Below are positions 1 to 5,562 of a stretch of DNA of 5,562 nt, in pieces. The stretch is from Planctomycetota bacterium. GTDB lineage: Bacteria > Planctomycetota > PUPC01. The position numbers were made by a program, and so were the translations under genes. Position 1 is the stretch's first letter. Each line of letters opens with the position of its first letter. The stretch spans positions 1 through 5,562 of the forward strand of contig PWKM01000323.1 in assembly GCA_003559755.1 (NCBI GenBank), given 5' to 3'. The notes beneath the pieces are model-generated. The model was given only the letters and a program-made list of their open reading frames with translations, ran no database searches and was not told the origin of the DNA.

Positions 1-261
1 CAGGTCGATTCGATGCAAGTCATCCTCCCTTCGTGTACGGGGCGTGCGGCGGGAAGTCCGTCACCGTCGGCGCACCCGGCGGAGTTGGTCAACGATTTGC
101 GGGGGATGGTAAGAGGAGCGCCCGCCGGTGTCAAGCCGGGAACCATCATCGCGGTTCTGGCAAACGGGCACCGGATTTCCCGGCCCGCTCAAAAGACGGA
201 AAATGCCCACGCAAAACCGGATATGTCGCCCATTGCTTTGGACCTGATTTGGGCGTCGGCC
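1..261. other. Non-coding leader region, no gene recognised
   Basis: All frames were read here. A + strand frame stays open from the left edge into the BioD-like gene, but its translation is rich in Pro, Ser, Ala and Arg, shows no family motif, and lies upstream of a good promoter and ribosome site. It is therefore treated as chance openness in GC-rich DNA. A second + strand frame ending at about 287 and long - strand frames also look non-coding. The stretch contains one imperfect inverted repeat (listed separately) and locally A-rich patches around 190-225. The first bases could still be the tail of a gene outside the window, which cannot be judged. Confidence 0.5.
135..161. repeat. Imperfect inverted repeat / hairpin in leader
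   Basis: The left arm (135-144) pairs with the right arm (153-161): GCC with GGC and GGAACC with GGTTCT, giving a nine-pair stem with one G-T wobble and one bulged G, around an 8-base loop. No T-run follows on either strand, so it is not a standard intrinsic terminator. It could be an operator, a leader structure, or chance in GC-rich DNA. Confidence 0.3.
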
Positions 262-290
262 TTGCGCGGACGCGGGCCGCCTTCTAGAAT
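262..290 (+). promoter_or_regulatory. Sigma70-like promoter for the BioD/DRTGG gene
   Basis: The -35 candidate TTGCGC is at 262-267 and the -10 candidate TAGAAT at 285-290, separated by exactly 17 bases. This predicts a transcript start near 297, about 34 bases before the GTG start at 331. The same -10 octamer CTAGAATC recurs before the next gene, which strengthens both calls. Inferred from sequence only. Confidence 0.55.
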
Positions 291-315
291 CTCGATGCAT
301 CTGAACCGTCAGGCC

Positions 316-322
316 GAGAGGA
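316..322 (+). promoter_or_regulatory. Shine-Dalgarno deciding the GTG start at 331
   Basis: GAGAGGA ends 8 bases before the GTG at 331. An in-frame ATG at 295 lies at or before the predicted transcript start and has no purine-rich site upstream, so the GTG is preferred. Confidence 0.55.
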
Positions 323-330
323 CGACGCCG

Positions 331-1419
331 GTGAAATATCAGCCCCTCTATATCGCAGCGACCGGGCAGCACATGGGCAAGACGACGGCGGCCCTCGGGC
401 TGTTCCGGGCGATGCGGGACCGCGGGCTCCGGGCCGGCTTCATGAAGCCGGTGGGCCAGATCTACGTGGTCGTCGACGGCGACAAGGTCGATGAGGACGT
501 CGCCCTCATCCGCGACACCTTCCACACCGACGGCGCACTCACCGACATGAGCCCGATCATCGTCGAGCGCGGATTTACCGAGGAGCACATCTTCGCCCGG
601 GACCGGCTCCGGCTGCGGCGGCAGGTGCAGGACAGCTACGCCCGGCTGACCGACGGGAAGGATGTGATGATCATCGAGGGAACCGGGCACGCCGGCGTCG
701 GGGCCTGCTTCGGCCTGTCGAACGCGGACGTCGCCGAGGCGTTGGCCTGTAAGGCCCTCATCGTCTCGGGCGGGGGGATCGGGCGGCCCATCGACGAGAT
801 CGCGCTGAGCGCCGCCCTGTTCGCATCCCGGGGCGTCCCGACCATCGGGGCGGTCCTGAACAAGGTGCTGCCCGCGAAATTCGACAAGGTCAAGCGGGTG
901 GTCACCGCCGGGCTGGGCAACATGGGGATGCGGCTCGTCGGCTGCGCCCCGTTCGAGGAAGACCTGACCTATCCCACCGTCGGCCAGATCAAAGAGCACG
1001 TCAAGCTGGAACTCCTGGCCGGCGAGGACCACCTCCAGAACCGGGTCGAGCAGCAGATCGTGGCGGCGATGAAGCCGGAACACATGCGCCAGTACCTGCA
1101 CGACCGCACCCTGGTGATTACCCCGGGCGACCGGACGGACAACCTCAAGGTCTGCATCGAGGAGCACATGGGCGACGGCCCGCCCCGGCTGGCGGGGTTC
1201 GTGCTGACCGGCGGGCTGGTCCCGCCCGGACGGATCATGGAACGCCTACGCCAGGCACGGCTGCCCGTGCTGCTGTCCAACGAGGACACCGCGACCGCCG
1301 CACGCCGCATCAACGAGATCGTGTTCAAGATCGAGCCGACCGACGTCGACAAGATCGCCGCCGCACAAAAGATGGTGGCACGATACGTCGATACCAACCT
1401 CATCCTCTCGCACCTGTAG
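331..1419 (+). CDS. BioD-like P-loop protein with DRTGG domain (stand-alone Pta N-terminal type)
   Basis: Encodes 362 residues from GTG 331. The N-terminal half (about 5-220) is a dethiobiotin-synthetase-like P-loop domain: ATGQHMGKTT at 10-19 is the nucleotide-binding loop, KPVGQ at 39-43 matches the conserved KPxxQ of phosphotransacetylase N-terminal domains, and EGTGH at 116-120 is the BioD-type active-site strand. The C-terminal part (about 245-350) reads as a DRTGG domain, with PGDRTD at 265-270 and LTGG at 292-295. In long phosphotransacetylases these two domains precede the catalytic Pta domain; here the protein stops before it, matching the stand-alone BioD-like phosphotransacetylase family (COG0857 type), whose role is not established. 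It is probably cytoplasmic and ligand-sensing or ATP-dependent. It is not a convincing BioD: the DRTGG half is foreign to BioD and no biotin genes are nearby. A start at ATG 295 would add 12 residues, and translation from 13 would add a low-complexity tail; both are less likely. It appears to be transcribed from its own promoter. Confidence 0.85.
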   Translation: MKYQPLYIAATGQHMGKTTAALGLFRAMRDRGLRAGFMKPVGQIYVVVDGDKVDEDVALIRDTFHTDGALTDMSPIIVERGFTEEHIFARDRLRLRRQVQDSYARLTDGKDVMIIEGTGHAGVGACFGLSNADVAEALACKALIVSGGGIGRPIDEIALSAALFASRGVPTIGAVLNKVLPAKFDKVKRVVTAGLGNMGMRLVGCAPFEEDLTYPTVGQIKEHVKLELLAGEDHLQNRVEQQIVAAMKPEHMRQYLHDRTLVITPGDRTDNLKVCIEEHMGDGPPRLAGFVLTGGLVPPGRIMERLRQARLPVLLSNEDTATAARRINEIVFKIEPTDVDKIAAAQKMVARYVDTNLILSHL

Positions 1420-1421
1420 GC

Positions 1422-1473
1422 CCGCCCCGATCCGGACCGGGCGGCGTCCTCGACCGGTGCCGGAACCCCCGGC
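1422..1473 (+). terminator. Possible GC hairpins after the BioD/DRTGG gene
   Basis: Two short stems follow the stop codon. CCGCCC (1422-1427) pairs with GGGCGG (1439-1444) around an 11-base loop, and GCCGG (1459-1463) pairs with CCGGC (1469-1473) around AACCC. Neither is followed by a T-run, so intrinsic termination is uncertain and such stems are common by chance at this GC content. Confidence 0.25.
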
Positions 1474-1498
1474 GGGAAAGCCCGATCGCTCCGGCCAC

Positions 1499-1527
1499 TT
1501 GATGGTGCGGCCCCGCTCGACTAGAAT
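1499..1527 (+). promoter_or_regulatory. Sigma70-like promoter for the oxidoreductase gene
   Basis: TTGATG at 1499-1504 and TAGAAT at 1522-1527 are separated by 17 bases. The predicted transcript start near 1534 leaves a leader of about 27 bases. The -10 context CTAGAATC is identical to that at 284-291. Confidence 0.6.
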
Positions 1528-1548
1528 CCGCCATCTTTCCAATCCGAC

Positions 1549-1555
1549 GAGGAGG
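1549..1555 (+). promoter_or_regulatory. Shine-Dalgarno deciding the ATG start at 1561
   Basis: GAGGAGG is a near-perfect anti-16S match ending 5 bases before ATG 1561. An in-frame GTG at 1555 overlaps this site and so cannot be its start. Confidence 0.75.
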
Positions 1556-1560
1556 TGCAG

Positions 1561-2823
1561 ATGGAGAAGAAACGCTACGCACTGGTGGGCACCGGCAACC
1601 GCGGGCTGGGCATGTTCGCCCGCCCCCTGGCCGCCGATTTCCCCGACACGGCCGAGCTGGTCGCCCTGTGCGACATCAACCCGCTGCGGATGACGGCGGC
1701 CGCCGCCGAGGCCGGGCTCGACATCCCGCAGTTCACCAGCTTCGCCGATATGATGGGAGCGACCGACCCCGACGCGGTCATCGTCGCCACCAGGGACTGC
1801 ACCCACGCCGAGTACGTCGTCGGGGCGCTCGACGCGGGCAAACGGGCGATCAGCGAGAAACCGCTGTGCACCACGGCCGAACAGTGCCGCGACATCCTCG
1901 CCGCCGAACGGGCGAGCGACGCCACCTGCCTGGTCACACACAACGCCCGCTACGGGGCCGCCGACACAAAAATCCGCGAGCTGGTCCGCGCCGGGCGGAT
2001 CGGCACCCCGCTGTTCATCCAGTTCGACGAGACGCTCGACCGGTGTCACGGGGCCGACTACTTCCGACGGTGGCATCGGCGGATGGCGGACAGCGGCGGG
2101 CTGCTCGTCCACAAGGCCTGCCACCACTTCGACTGCGTCAACTGGTGGGCCGACTCCGCCCCGGCCCGAGTGGCCGCCCACGGCTCGCTCCGGTTCTACG
2201 GCAGCAACGGGCCGCTCCGGGGGCCAAGGTGCAGCAACTGCCCCCACACCGACGAGTGCGACTTCCACGTGGACATCTTCCGACGCGACACCTACCGGAA
2301 GCTGTATCGCGAGGCCGAATCGGCCGACGGGTACCACCGCGACGGCTGCGTGTTCGACCCCGAGGTCGATATCTACGACCAGATGGGCGTGCTCATCCGC
2401 TACGAGAACGGGATCGAGTGCAGCTACACCCTGACCGCATACTGCCCCTACGAGTCGCAGCGAGTGGTGATCGAGGGGACGGAGGGGCGGCTCGAGTACT
2501 TCGGGCGCAGCGCCACCGGGTTCGCCGCGGGCAGCCAGCACCTGCCCGGGATCGAGGAGATCGCGACCGAGTGGCTCAAGCTCTACCTGCCGGCCGAGGG
2601 CGCGATCGACGTCCCCATCGACCGGGTCACAGGCGGGCACGGCGGGGCCGACCCGCAGCTCCGGCACGACTTCTTCGCTCGCGACTGGGCGCTCGAGCCG
2701 AACGACCGGATGGCATCGCTGGACCAGGCCGTCCAGGCCGTCCTCATCGGGGCCGCCGCCAACCAGTCCATCGCCGAGGGCGGCCGCCCCATCGACATCC
2801 AGGCACTGATAACACCCCGATAA
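1561..2823 (+). CDS. Gfo/Idh/MocA family NAD(P)-dependent oxidoreductase with cysteine cluster
   Basis: Encodes 420 residues from ATG 1561. The N-terminal Rossmann domain (about 5-125) has the dinucleotide motif GTGNRG at 10-15 and the family signature EKP at 99-101, whose lysine normally takes part in catalysis. The C-terminal substrate domain (about 137-370) carries the motif GGLLVHKACHHFD at 179-191, where H188 aligns with the family's conserved histidine. The usual aspartate four residues earlier is H184, as I recall from a subgroup with an LLVHK..HHFD signature. Cysteines 224, 227 and 233 (C-x2-C-x5-C) plus C263 could form a metal site. Members typically oxidise or reduce sugars, inositols or related polyols using NAD(P); the substrate cannot be read from sequence. 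There is no signal peptide or Tat motif, unlike many exported planctomycete relatives, so it should be cytoplasmic. It has its own promoter and a strong ribosome site, and is followed by an 80-base gap before the beta-helix gene. Length is somewhat above the usual 330-400 for the family. The family call is firm and the specificity unknown. Confidence 0.93.
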   Translation: MEKKRYALVGTGNRGLGMFARPLAADFPDTAELVALCDINPLRMTAAAAEAGLDIPQFTSFADMMGATDPDAVIVATRDCTHAEYVVGALDAGKRAISEKPLCTTAEQCRDILAAERASDATCLVTHNARYGAADTKIRELVRAGRIGTPLFIQFDETLDRCHGADYFRRWHRRMADSGGLLVHKACHHFDCVNWWADSAPARVAAHGSLRFYGSNGPLRGPRCSNCPHTDECDFHVDIFRRDTYRKLYREAESADGYHRDGCVFDPEVDIYDQMGVLIRYENGIECSYTLTAYCPYESQRVVIEGTEGRLEYFGRSATGFAAGSQHLPGIEEIATEWLKLYLPAEGAIDVPIDRVTGGHGGADPQLRHDFFARDWALEPNDRMASLDQAVQAVLIGAAANQSIAEGGRPIDIQALITPR

Positions 2824-2847
2824 CGAACCGGACGACGGGCAAGCGTG

Positions 2848-2876
2848 TGTACGGAGGTGGCGGAACGGGCTATAAT
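2848..2876 (+). promoter_or_regulatory. Sigma70-like promoter for the beta-helix gene
   Basis: A perfect TATAAT is at 2871-2876; 17 bases upstream, TGTACG (2848-2853) is a weak -35 with three of six consensus bases. The predicted leader is about 20 bases. Lying in the 80-base gap, it makes independent transcription of the downstream gene likely, although read-through from the oxidoreductase gene remains possible because no terminator is seen. Confidence 0.6.
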
Positions 2877-2890
2877 GGCGGGCGACCTGT

Positions 2891-2897
2891 GGAGGAG
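2891..2897 (+). promoter_or_regulatory. Shine-Dalgarno deciding the ATG start at 2904
   Basis: GGAGGAG ends 6 bases before ATG 2904. It fixes the start even though the frame is open far upstream across the oxidoreductase gene, and the codons right after it encode a signal peptide. Confidence 0.75.
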
Positions 2898-2903
2898 AGT
2901 ACG

Positions 2904-4175
2904 ATGCTGCGAAGGTGCGTGGCGGTGTTCGGGGTTCTCTGTGTGTTCGCCGTGGCGTCCGCGGCGGGCGAGCTTTCGCCGGCGGAGCTGATCGATCAGG
3001 ACTGGCTGCCCCAGGCCCCGCCCCTGCCGGCGCCGGAGGGCCAGGTTCTCCGGGCGGAGACGGTCCGGCAGATTTTCGACGCGGTGGCGAACCTGGAGCC
3101 GGGCGGCACGGTCCTCGTCGCCGACGGCCGCTACGAGATGCCCCGCTCGCTTCACCTCCGGACCGACGGCGCGACGCTGCGGGGCGAGTCGGGCGACCGG
3201 TCGAAGGTCGTGCTCGACTTCGCGGAGAGCCGGCACGGCGAGGGCGTCTGCATCAGCTACGCGACCGGGGTGACCGTCGCCGACCTCACCGTCGCCAACG
3301 TCTATTGGAACGCGATCAAGATCAACTCCGACCACGACGTGCATCGGGCGACGATCTACAACGTGGTCAGCCGGAACGCCTGGCAGCGGCACGTCAAAGG
3401 CCCCGGCATCCCCGACAAGGACGGCCGGCCCCAGTACAACCAGGGCTCGCGCATCCAGTACTGCCTGTTCTATAACGACCGGCCCAAACGTCCGGGCGAC
3501 GACCCCTACGAGGACGGGAACGAGGGGCAGCGGTTCGGCTTCAATTACATCGGCGGGATCGACGTCATGCGAGCGAGCGGATGGACGATCAGCGACAACG
3601 TGTTCGTGGGCATCCGGGGCAGGACCCGCGAGGGGCGCGGGGCCATCTTCCTCTGGCACCACACCCGCGATTCGGTCGTCGAGCGGAACATCATCATCGA
3701 CTGCGACCTGGGGATCGCACTGGGCAACGCCAGCGGACGGGGGGAGCTGCGGCACGCCGAGAACATGATGGTCAGAAACAACTTCATCACCCGGGCACCA
3801 CAGGGCGGGATCGTCGCCATCCACACGCGAGATTGCCGGATCGTGCACAACACCGTGCATGAGCCGGACAGCCGCCTGCATCGGCTCGTGCGGGCCGTCT
3901 TTGCGAACGACGGGCTGGTCCTCCGGAACAACCTCCTGAGCGGGCCCGGTATCCGCATCGGGGCGGATATCGGCGAGGTGACCGTCGAGAACAACCGGGT
4001 CGAGCCGATGACCGGCTACTTCGTCGACCCCGCCCGCGGGAACCTGCGCCTGACCCCGGAGGCGGTCAACGCCATCGGCCGGGCCGCCCCGACGGACGAG
4101 GCCGAGACCGACATCGACGGTCGGCCGCGCGGCGACACGCCCGACCTCGGGGCGCACCAACTGGCGGACAACTGA
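2904..4175 (+). CDS. Secreted right-handed parallel beta-helix protein
   Basis: Encodes 423 residues. Residues 1-20 form a signal peptide: basic LRR, a hydrophobic core, and VASA before AGE, so signal peptidase I probably cuts after A20 or A21. The mature protein starts with a capping segment ending in PGGTVLVADGRY (66-77), a common opening of polysaccharide-lyase-like beta-helices. From about 95 to 375 there are repeated rungs marked by Asn-hydrophobic turns: N232, N262, N292-N293, N316, N342-N343 and N363-N364, spaced 21-31 residues, the spacing expected for one turn of a pectate-lyase-like helix and compatible with an asparagine ladder. The end, DIDGRPRGDTPDLGAHQ (403-419), is a frequent closing motif of such proteins. 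Relatives include chondroitinase-B-like lyases, pectate lyases and glycan epimerases. I could not identify catalytic residues, so enzymatic activity is only possible; glycan binding is an alternative. It is probably periplasmic or extracellular. It converges on the peptidase gene with a 42-base gap. Confidence 0.88.
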   Translation: MLRRCVAVFGVLCVFAVASAAGELSPAELIDQDWLPQAPPLPAPEGQVLRAETVRQIFDAVANLEPGGTVLVADGRYEMPRSLHLRTDGATLRGESGDRSKVVLDFAESRHGEGVCISYATGVTVADLTVANVYWNAIKINSDHDVHRATIYNVVSRNAWQRHVKGPGIPDKDGRPQYNQGSRIQYCLFYNDRPKRPGDDPYEDGNEGQRFGFNYIGGIDVMRASGWTISDNVFVGIRGRTREGRGAIFLWHHTRDSVVERNIIIDCDLGIALGNASGRGELRHAENMMVRNNFITRAPQGGIVAIHTRDCRIVHNTVHEPDSRLHRLVRAVFANDGLVLRNNLLSGPGIRIGADIGEVTVENNRVEPMTGYFVDPARGNLRLTPEAVNAIGRAAPTDEAETDIDGRPRGDTPDLGAHQLADN

Positions 4176-4217
4176 CCGCCGGAACCCGCCGCCCCGTTTA
4201 CTCGACCTCGACGGATA

Positions 4218-5562
4218 TTATTGTTCTTGTTTCAGACTAACTCCTTCTGGAGATCTCTGCCCTATTCTTCTCATCCGCGGCAACTCTTCGAGCGGCAACT
4301 GCGTCACGACTCCGTCGATCACTTTCGAATACCGGCTCACTTGGCCCATATCATATTCCAGGATTTCCACAAGCTGTCCCTGTGAGTCCCAGAACTTCCA
4401 CTTGCCATGCCAGAATCCGTTTTTCCAATGCCCCTCCTTGGTCTTGTTTCCGGTGAGTATGTTCCAAGTCACCTGTTTCCCATCAAAAAGGCCCGCGTTG
4501 TTGACCTGCGTCTCTGAAGTCCTCCGTCCGTGAAAGGAGGTCACCTGCAGTTGGACGACTTCTCCGCTCGGTAACGTGCGATAGACGAGTTCGGTCTCCT
4601 CCCCGACAACCACTTCAAAGACAATTGCGGAGCCAATGCCAAATAGAATGAAAAACGCGTAGCACAGGGACAAACCCATCGCGGGGACGACCTTGCACGG
4701 ACGGGATCGGATTCGTTGCCAGATTCCCTCGACGTATGTCGCGAGGAATTTGGGCTTCAGCTGCTCGCCGGACAGCTTCCTTTGCAGCATACCGACGATC
4801 TGGTGGAGCCGCTCGCGCGGAATCTGCTGTGAAGCCGCGTCGGAAACAGAATCCGCCTGATTCCTCATCTCGTGTGCGATGCTGGCGGAACGATAGGTGG
4901 CCCAGAGCGAGGTGAAGACGAAGAAGGCAAAGATACCTATGAACACGGATTGGAGTATCACGGCCAGCCCGGCCAGAGCCAGAGCGGCCAGAATCTTGAA
5001 TCCAATCTCGAGCTTGGGGTGACGGGAAAACAATACGGCATCGAAGAAACGCCCCCCGTCAAGAGGGTGGAAAGGAAGCAGATTGAACGTGTTGATGAAG
5101 AGAAATGTACGAGTGGCATCGGCCAACAGGGGCTGCTCCGTCCTCAGATAGGCAATGCCCGTTACTACACCAATGAGAATGCCCGGCACGGGGCCGAGAA
5201 GTGACACGATGGCGTTTCTCTGGGCGCTGGGCTCCGTCTCGGTCCCCGACACGGCTGCTCCGAAGAACGGAACAAAGAACATCCGGACGTCTTTGTACTT
5301 CAGGAGCTTCATTCCGATAAGATGCCCGAGTTCGTGAACAAGAAGGACACCGACGAGGAGCAAAACCCCCGCCATGGACCATCGAAACAGCCCCAAGCTG
5401 ACGAAAAGAACGAGGGAAACGGCCAATGCCCCCAATTGGCGGAGAGGGTCTCTCTCTTTTTCCGAGGCGGCCTCCATCTCACGGGCAACTTGTTCCGTGA
5501 GGGTTTCTGTGGCGCTCTTCGGCTCGGACTCCAGGGGCGGGGGGACATCGAACCCGTCTTCC
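4218..5562 (-). CDS. M50 site-2-protease-like membrane peptidase with MORN-variant C-terminus, 5' end outside window
   Basis: The frame is open from the right edge to the TAA at 4218-4220. The first in-frame ATG (5477) has no Shine-Dalgarno, and the 28 codons before it read as a plausible acidic, Pro-rich cytoplasmic tail, so the true start is probably beyond the window. Numbering from that Met gives 419 residues. HELGH at 48-52 sits in the second of about six or seven hydrophobic segments (roughly 16-31, 35-55, 89-111, 122-139, 158-175, 177-195, 266-291). NLLPFHPLDGGR at 132-143 supplies D140, the third zinc ligand of M50 proteases, so the active site looks intact. These enzymes cut substrates within or near the membrane, often in regulatory proteolysis; the substrate is unknown. 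After the last membrane segment, a soluble tail of about 125 residues contains GHWKNGFWHGKWKFWDSQG (349-367) followed by a tyrosine and glycine-rich strand, resembling MORN-variant repeats of YwqK-like proteins. GC is lower than in its neighbours. Confidence is high for the peptidase and moderate for the repeat. Confidence 0.88.
   Translation of the reverse strand, partial: EDGFDVPPPLESEPKSATETLTEQVAREMEAASEKERDPLRQLGALAVSLVLFVSLGLFRWSMAGVLLLVGVLLVHELGHLIGMKLLKYKDVRMFFVPFFGAAVSGTETEPSAQRNAIVSLLGPVPGILIGVVTGIAYLRTEQPLLADATRTFLFINTFNLLPFHPLDGGRFFDAVLFSRHPKLEIGFKILAALALAGLAVILQSVFIGIFAFFVFTSLWATYRSASIAHEMRNQADSVSDAASQQIPRERLHQIVGMLQRKLSGEQLKPKFLATYVEGIWQRIRSRPCKVVPAMGLSLCYAFFILFGIGSAIVFEVVVGEETELVYRTLPSGEVVQLQVTSFHGRRTSETQVNNAGLFDGKQVTWNILTGNKTKEGHWKNGFWHGKWKFWDSQGQLVEILEYDMGQVSRYSKVIDGVVTQLPLEELPRMRRIGQRSPEGVSLKQEQ
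4340..4440 (-). other. MORN-variant (YwqK-like) repeat region within the peptidase
   Basis: This codes approximately residues 346-379 of the peptidase (counted from Met at 5477). The pattern is G-x-W-x-N-G-x-x-H-G-x-W-x-F-W-D-x-x-G, then L-x-E-x-x-x-Y-x-x-G. The spacing of the G, W, H-G and Y-G positions is that of MORN_2-type repeats, here about one and a half copies. Such repeats usually act as binding or structural modules. The assignment is by eye and would need a profile search. Confidence 0.5.

Noticed and set aside
13..330. N-terminal extension of the BioD/DRTGG protein from an ATG at 13
   Set aside because: The translation is low-complexity with no recognisable domain, and the promoter (262-290) and Shine-Dalgarno (316-322) lie inside it. 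The P-loop domain begins normally from 331.
61..1167. Long - strand open frame opposite the BioD/DRTGG gene
   Set aside because: It is the complement shadow of a GC-rich gene: its translation is rich in Asp, Val, Pro, Arg and Gly with no family motif, whereas the + strand frame has clear domains.
1555..1560. GTG at 1555 as oxidoreductase start
   Set aside because: It overlaps the Shine-Dalgarno GAGGAGG; ATG 1561 has correct spacing.
1246..2667. Long - strand open frame opposite the oxidoreductase gene
   Set aside because: Antisense shadow in GC-rich DNA; repetitive Val/Gly/Asp/Ala composition, no motif, and it crosses a gene boundary.
1668..2903. Upstream extension of the beta-helix frame across the oxidoreductase gene
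   Set aside because: The translation is Arg/Pro/Gly-rich noise overlapping a well-supported gene. A Shine-Dalgarno and a signal peptide place the start at 2904.
2583..4160. Long - strand open frame opposite the beta-helix gene
   Set aside because: Shadow frame, no motifs, and it spans the intergenic promoter region and the end of the oxidoreductase gene.
4176..4217. Bidirectional terminator between the convergent genes
   Set aside because: Only a 4-bp CCGT/ACGG stem with a 13-base loop could be found; it is too weak to call, even though a T-rich stretch follows on the + strand.
1..5562. A new defence, mobile or RNA-guided system
   Set aside because: No direct-repeat array, transposase, integrase, nuclease, toxin pair or structured RNA could be seen. 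The MORN-variant tail resembles a domain named after a toxin-antitoxin annotation, but no partner gene is present in the window.

Overview
The window is GC-rich bacterial chromosomal DNA with four protein genes: three on the + strand, each followed by or preceded by clear spacers, and one on the - strand that converges on the third and runs off the right end. No RNA gene, CRISPR array, insertion sequence or phage feature is visible. The gene content (a putative polysaccharide-type secreted beta-helix protein, a cysteine-rich Gfo/Idh/MocA oxidoreductase, a stand-alone BioD-like/DRTGG protein, a membrane M50 peptidase) fits a planctomycete or a related PVC-type bacterium. That placement is an inference from protein style and not a proof.

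Layout. 1-330 is a non-coding leader with an imperfect inverted repeat and a sigma70-like promoter. 331-1419 encodes a 362-residue P-loop protein with a BioD-like domain and a DRTGG domain, i.e. the N-terminal two thirds of a long phosphotransacetylase without the catalytic Pta domain. 1420-1560 is a spacer with two GC hairpins and a second promoter. 1561-2823 encodes a 420-residue Gfo/Idh/MocA NAD(P)-dependent oxidoreductase with a four-cysteine cluster. 2824-2903 is a short spacer with a perfect TATAAT and a strong Shine-Dalgarno. 2904-4175 encodes a 423-residue secreted right-handed parallel beta-helix protein. 4176-4217 is the convergent gap. 4218 to the window end, on the - strand, is a site-2-protease-like M50 membrane peptidase with a MORN-variant C-terminal tail; its start lies outside the window.

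How the genes relate. Each + strand gene has its own candidate promoter with a 17-bp spacer and its own Shine-Dalgarno, so they look like three separate transcription units and not an operon. The oxidoreductase and the exported beta-helix protein could both serve carbohydrate use (cytoplasmic sugar oxidation; extracytoplasmic glycan binding or cleavage), but adjacency is the only evidence. The peptidase gene is visibly lower in GC than its neighbours, and nothing links it functionally to them.

I did not find a convincing new multi-gene system. The most unusual single items are the peptidase-MORN fusion, the cysteine cluster in the oxidoreductase, and the stand-alone BioD-like/DRTGG protein.
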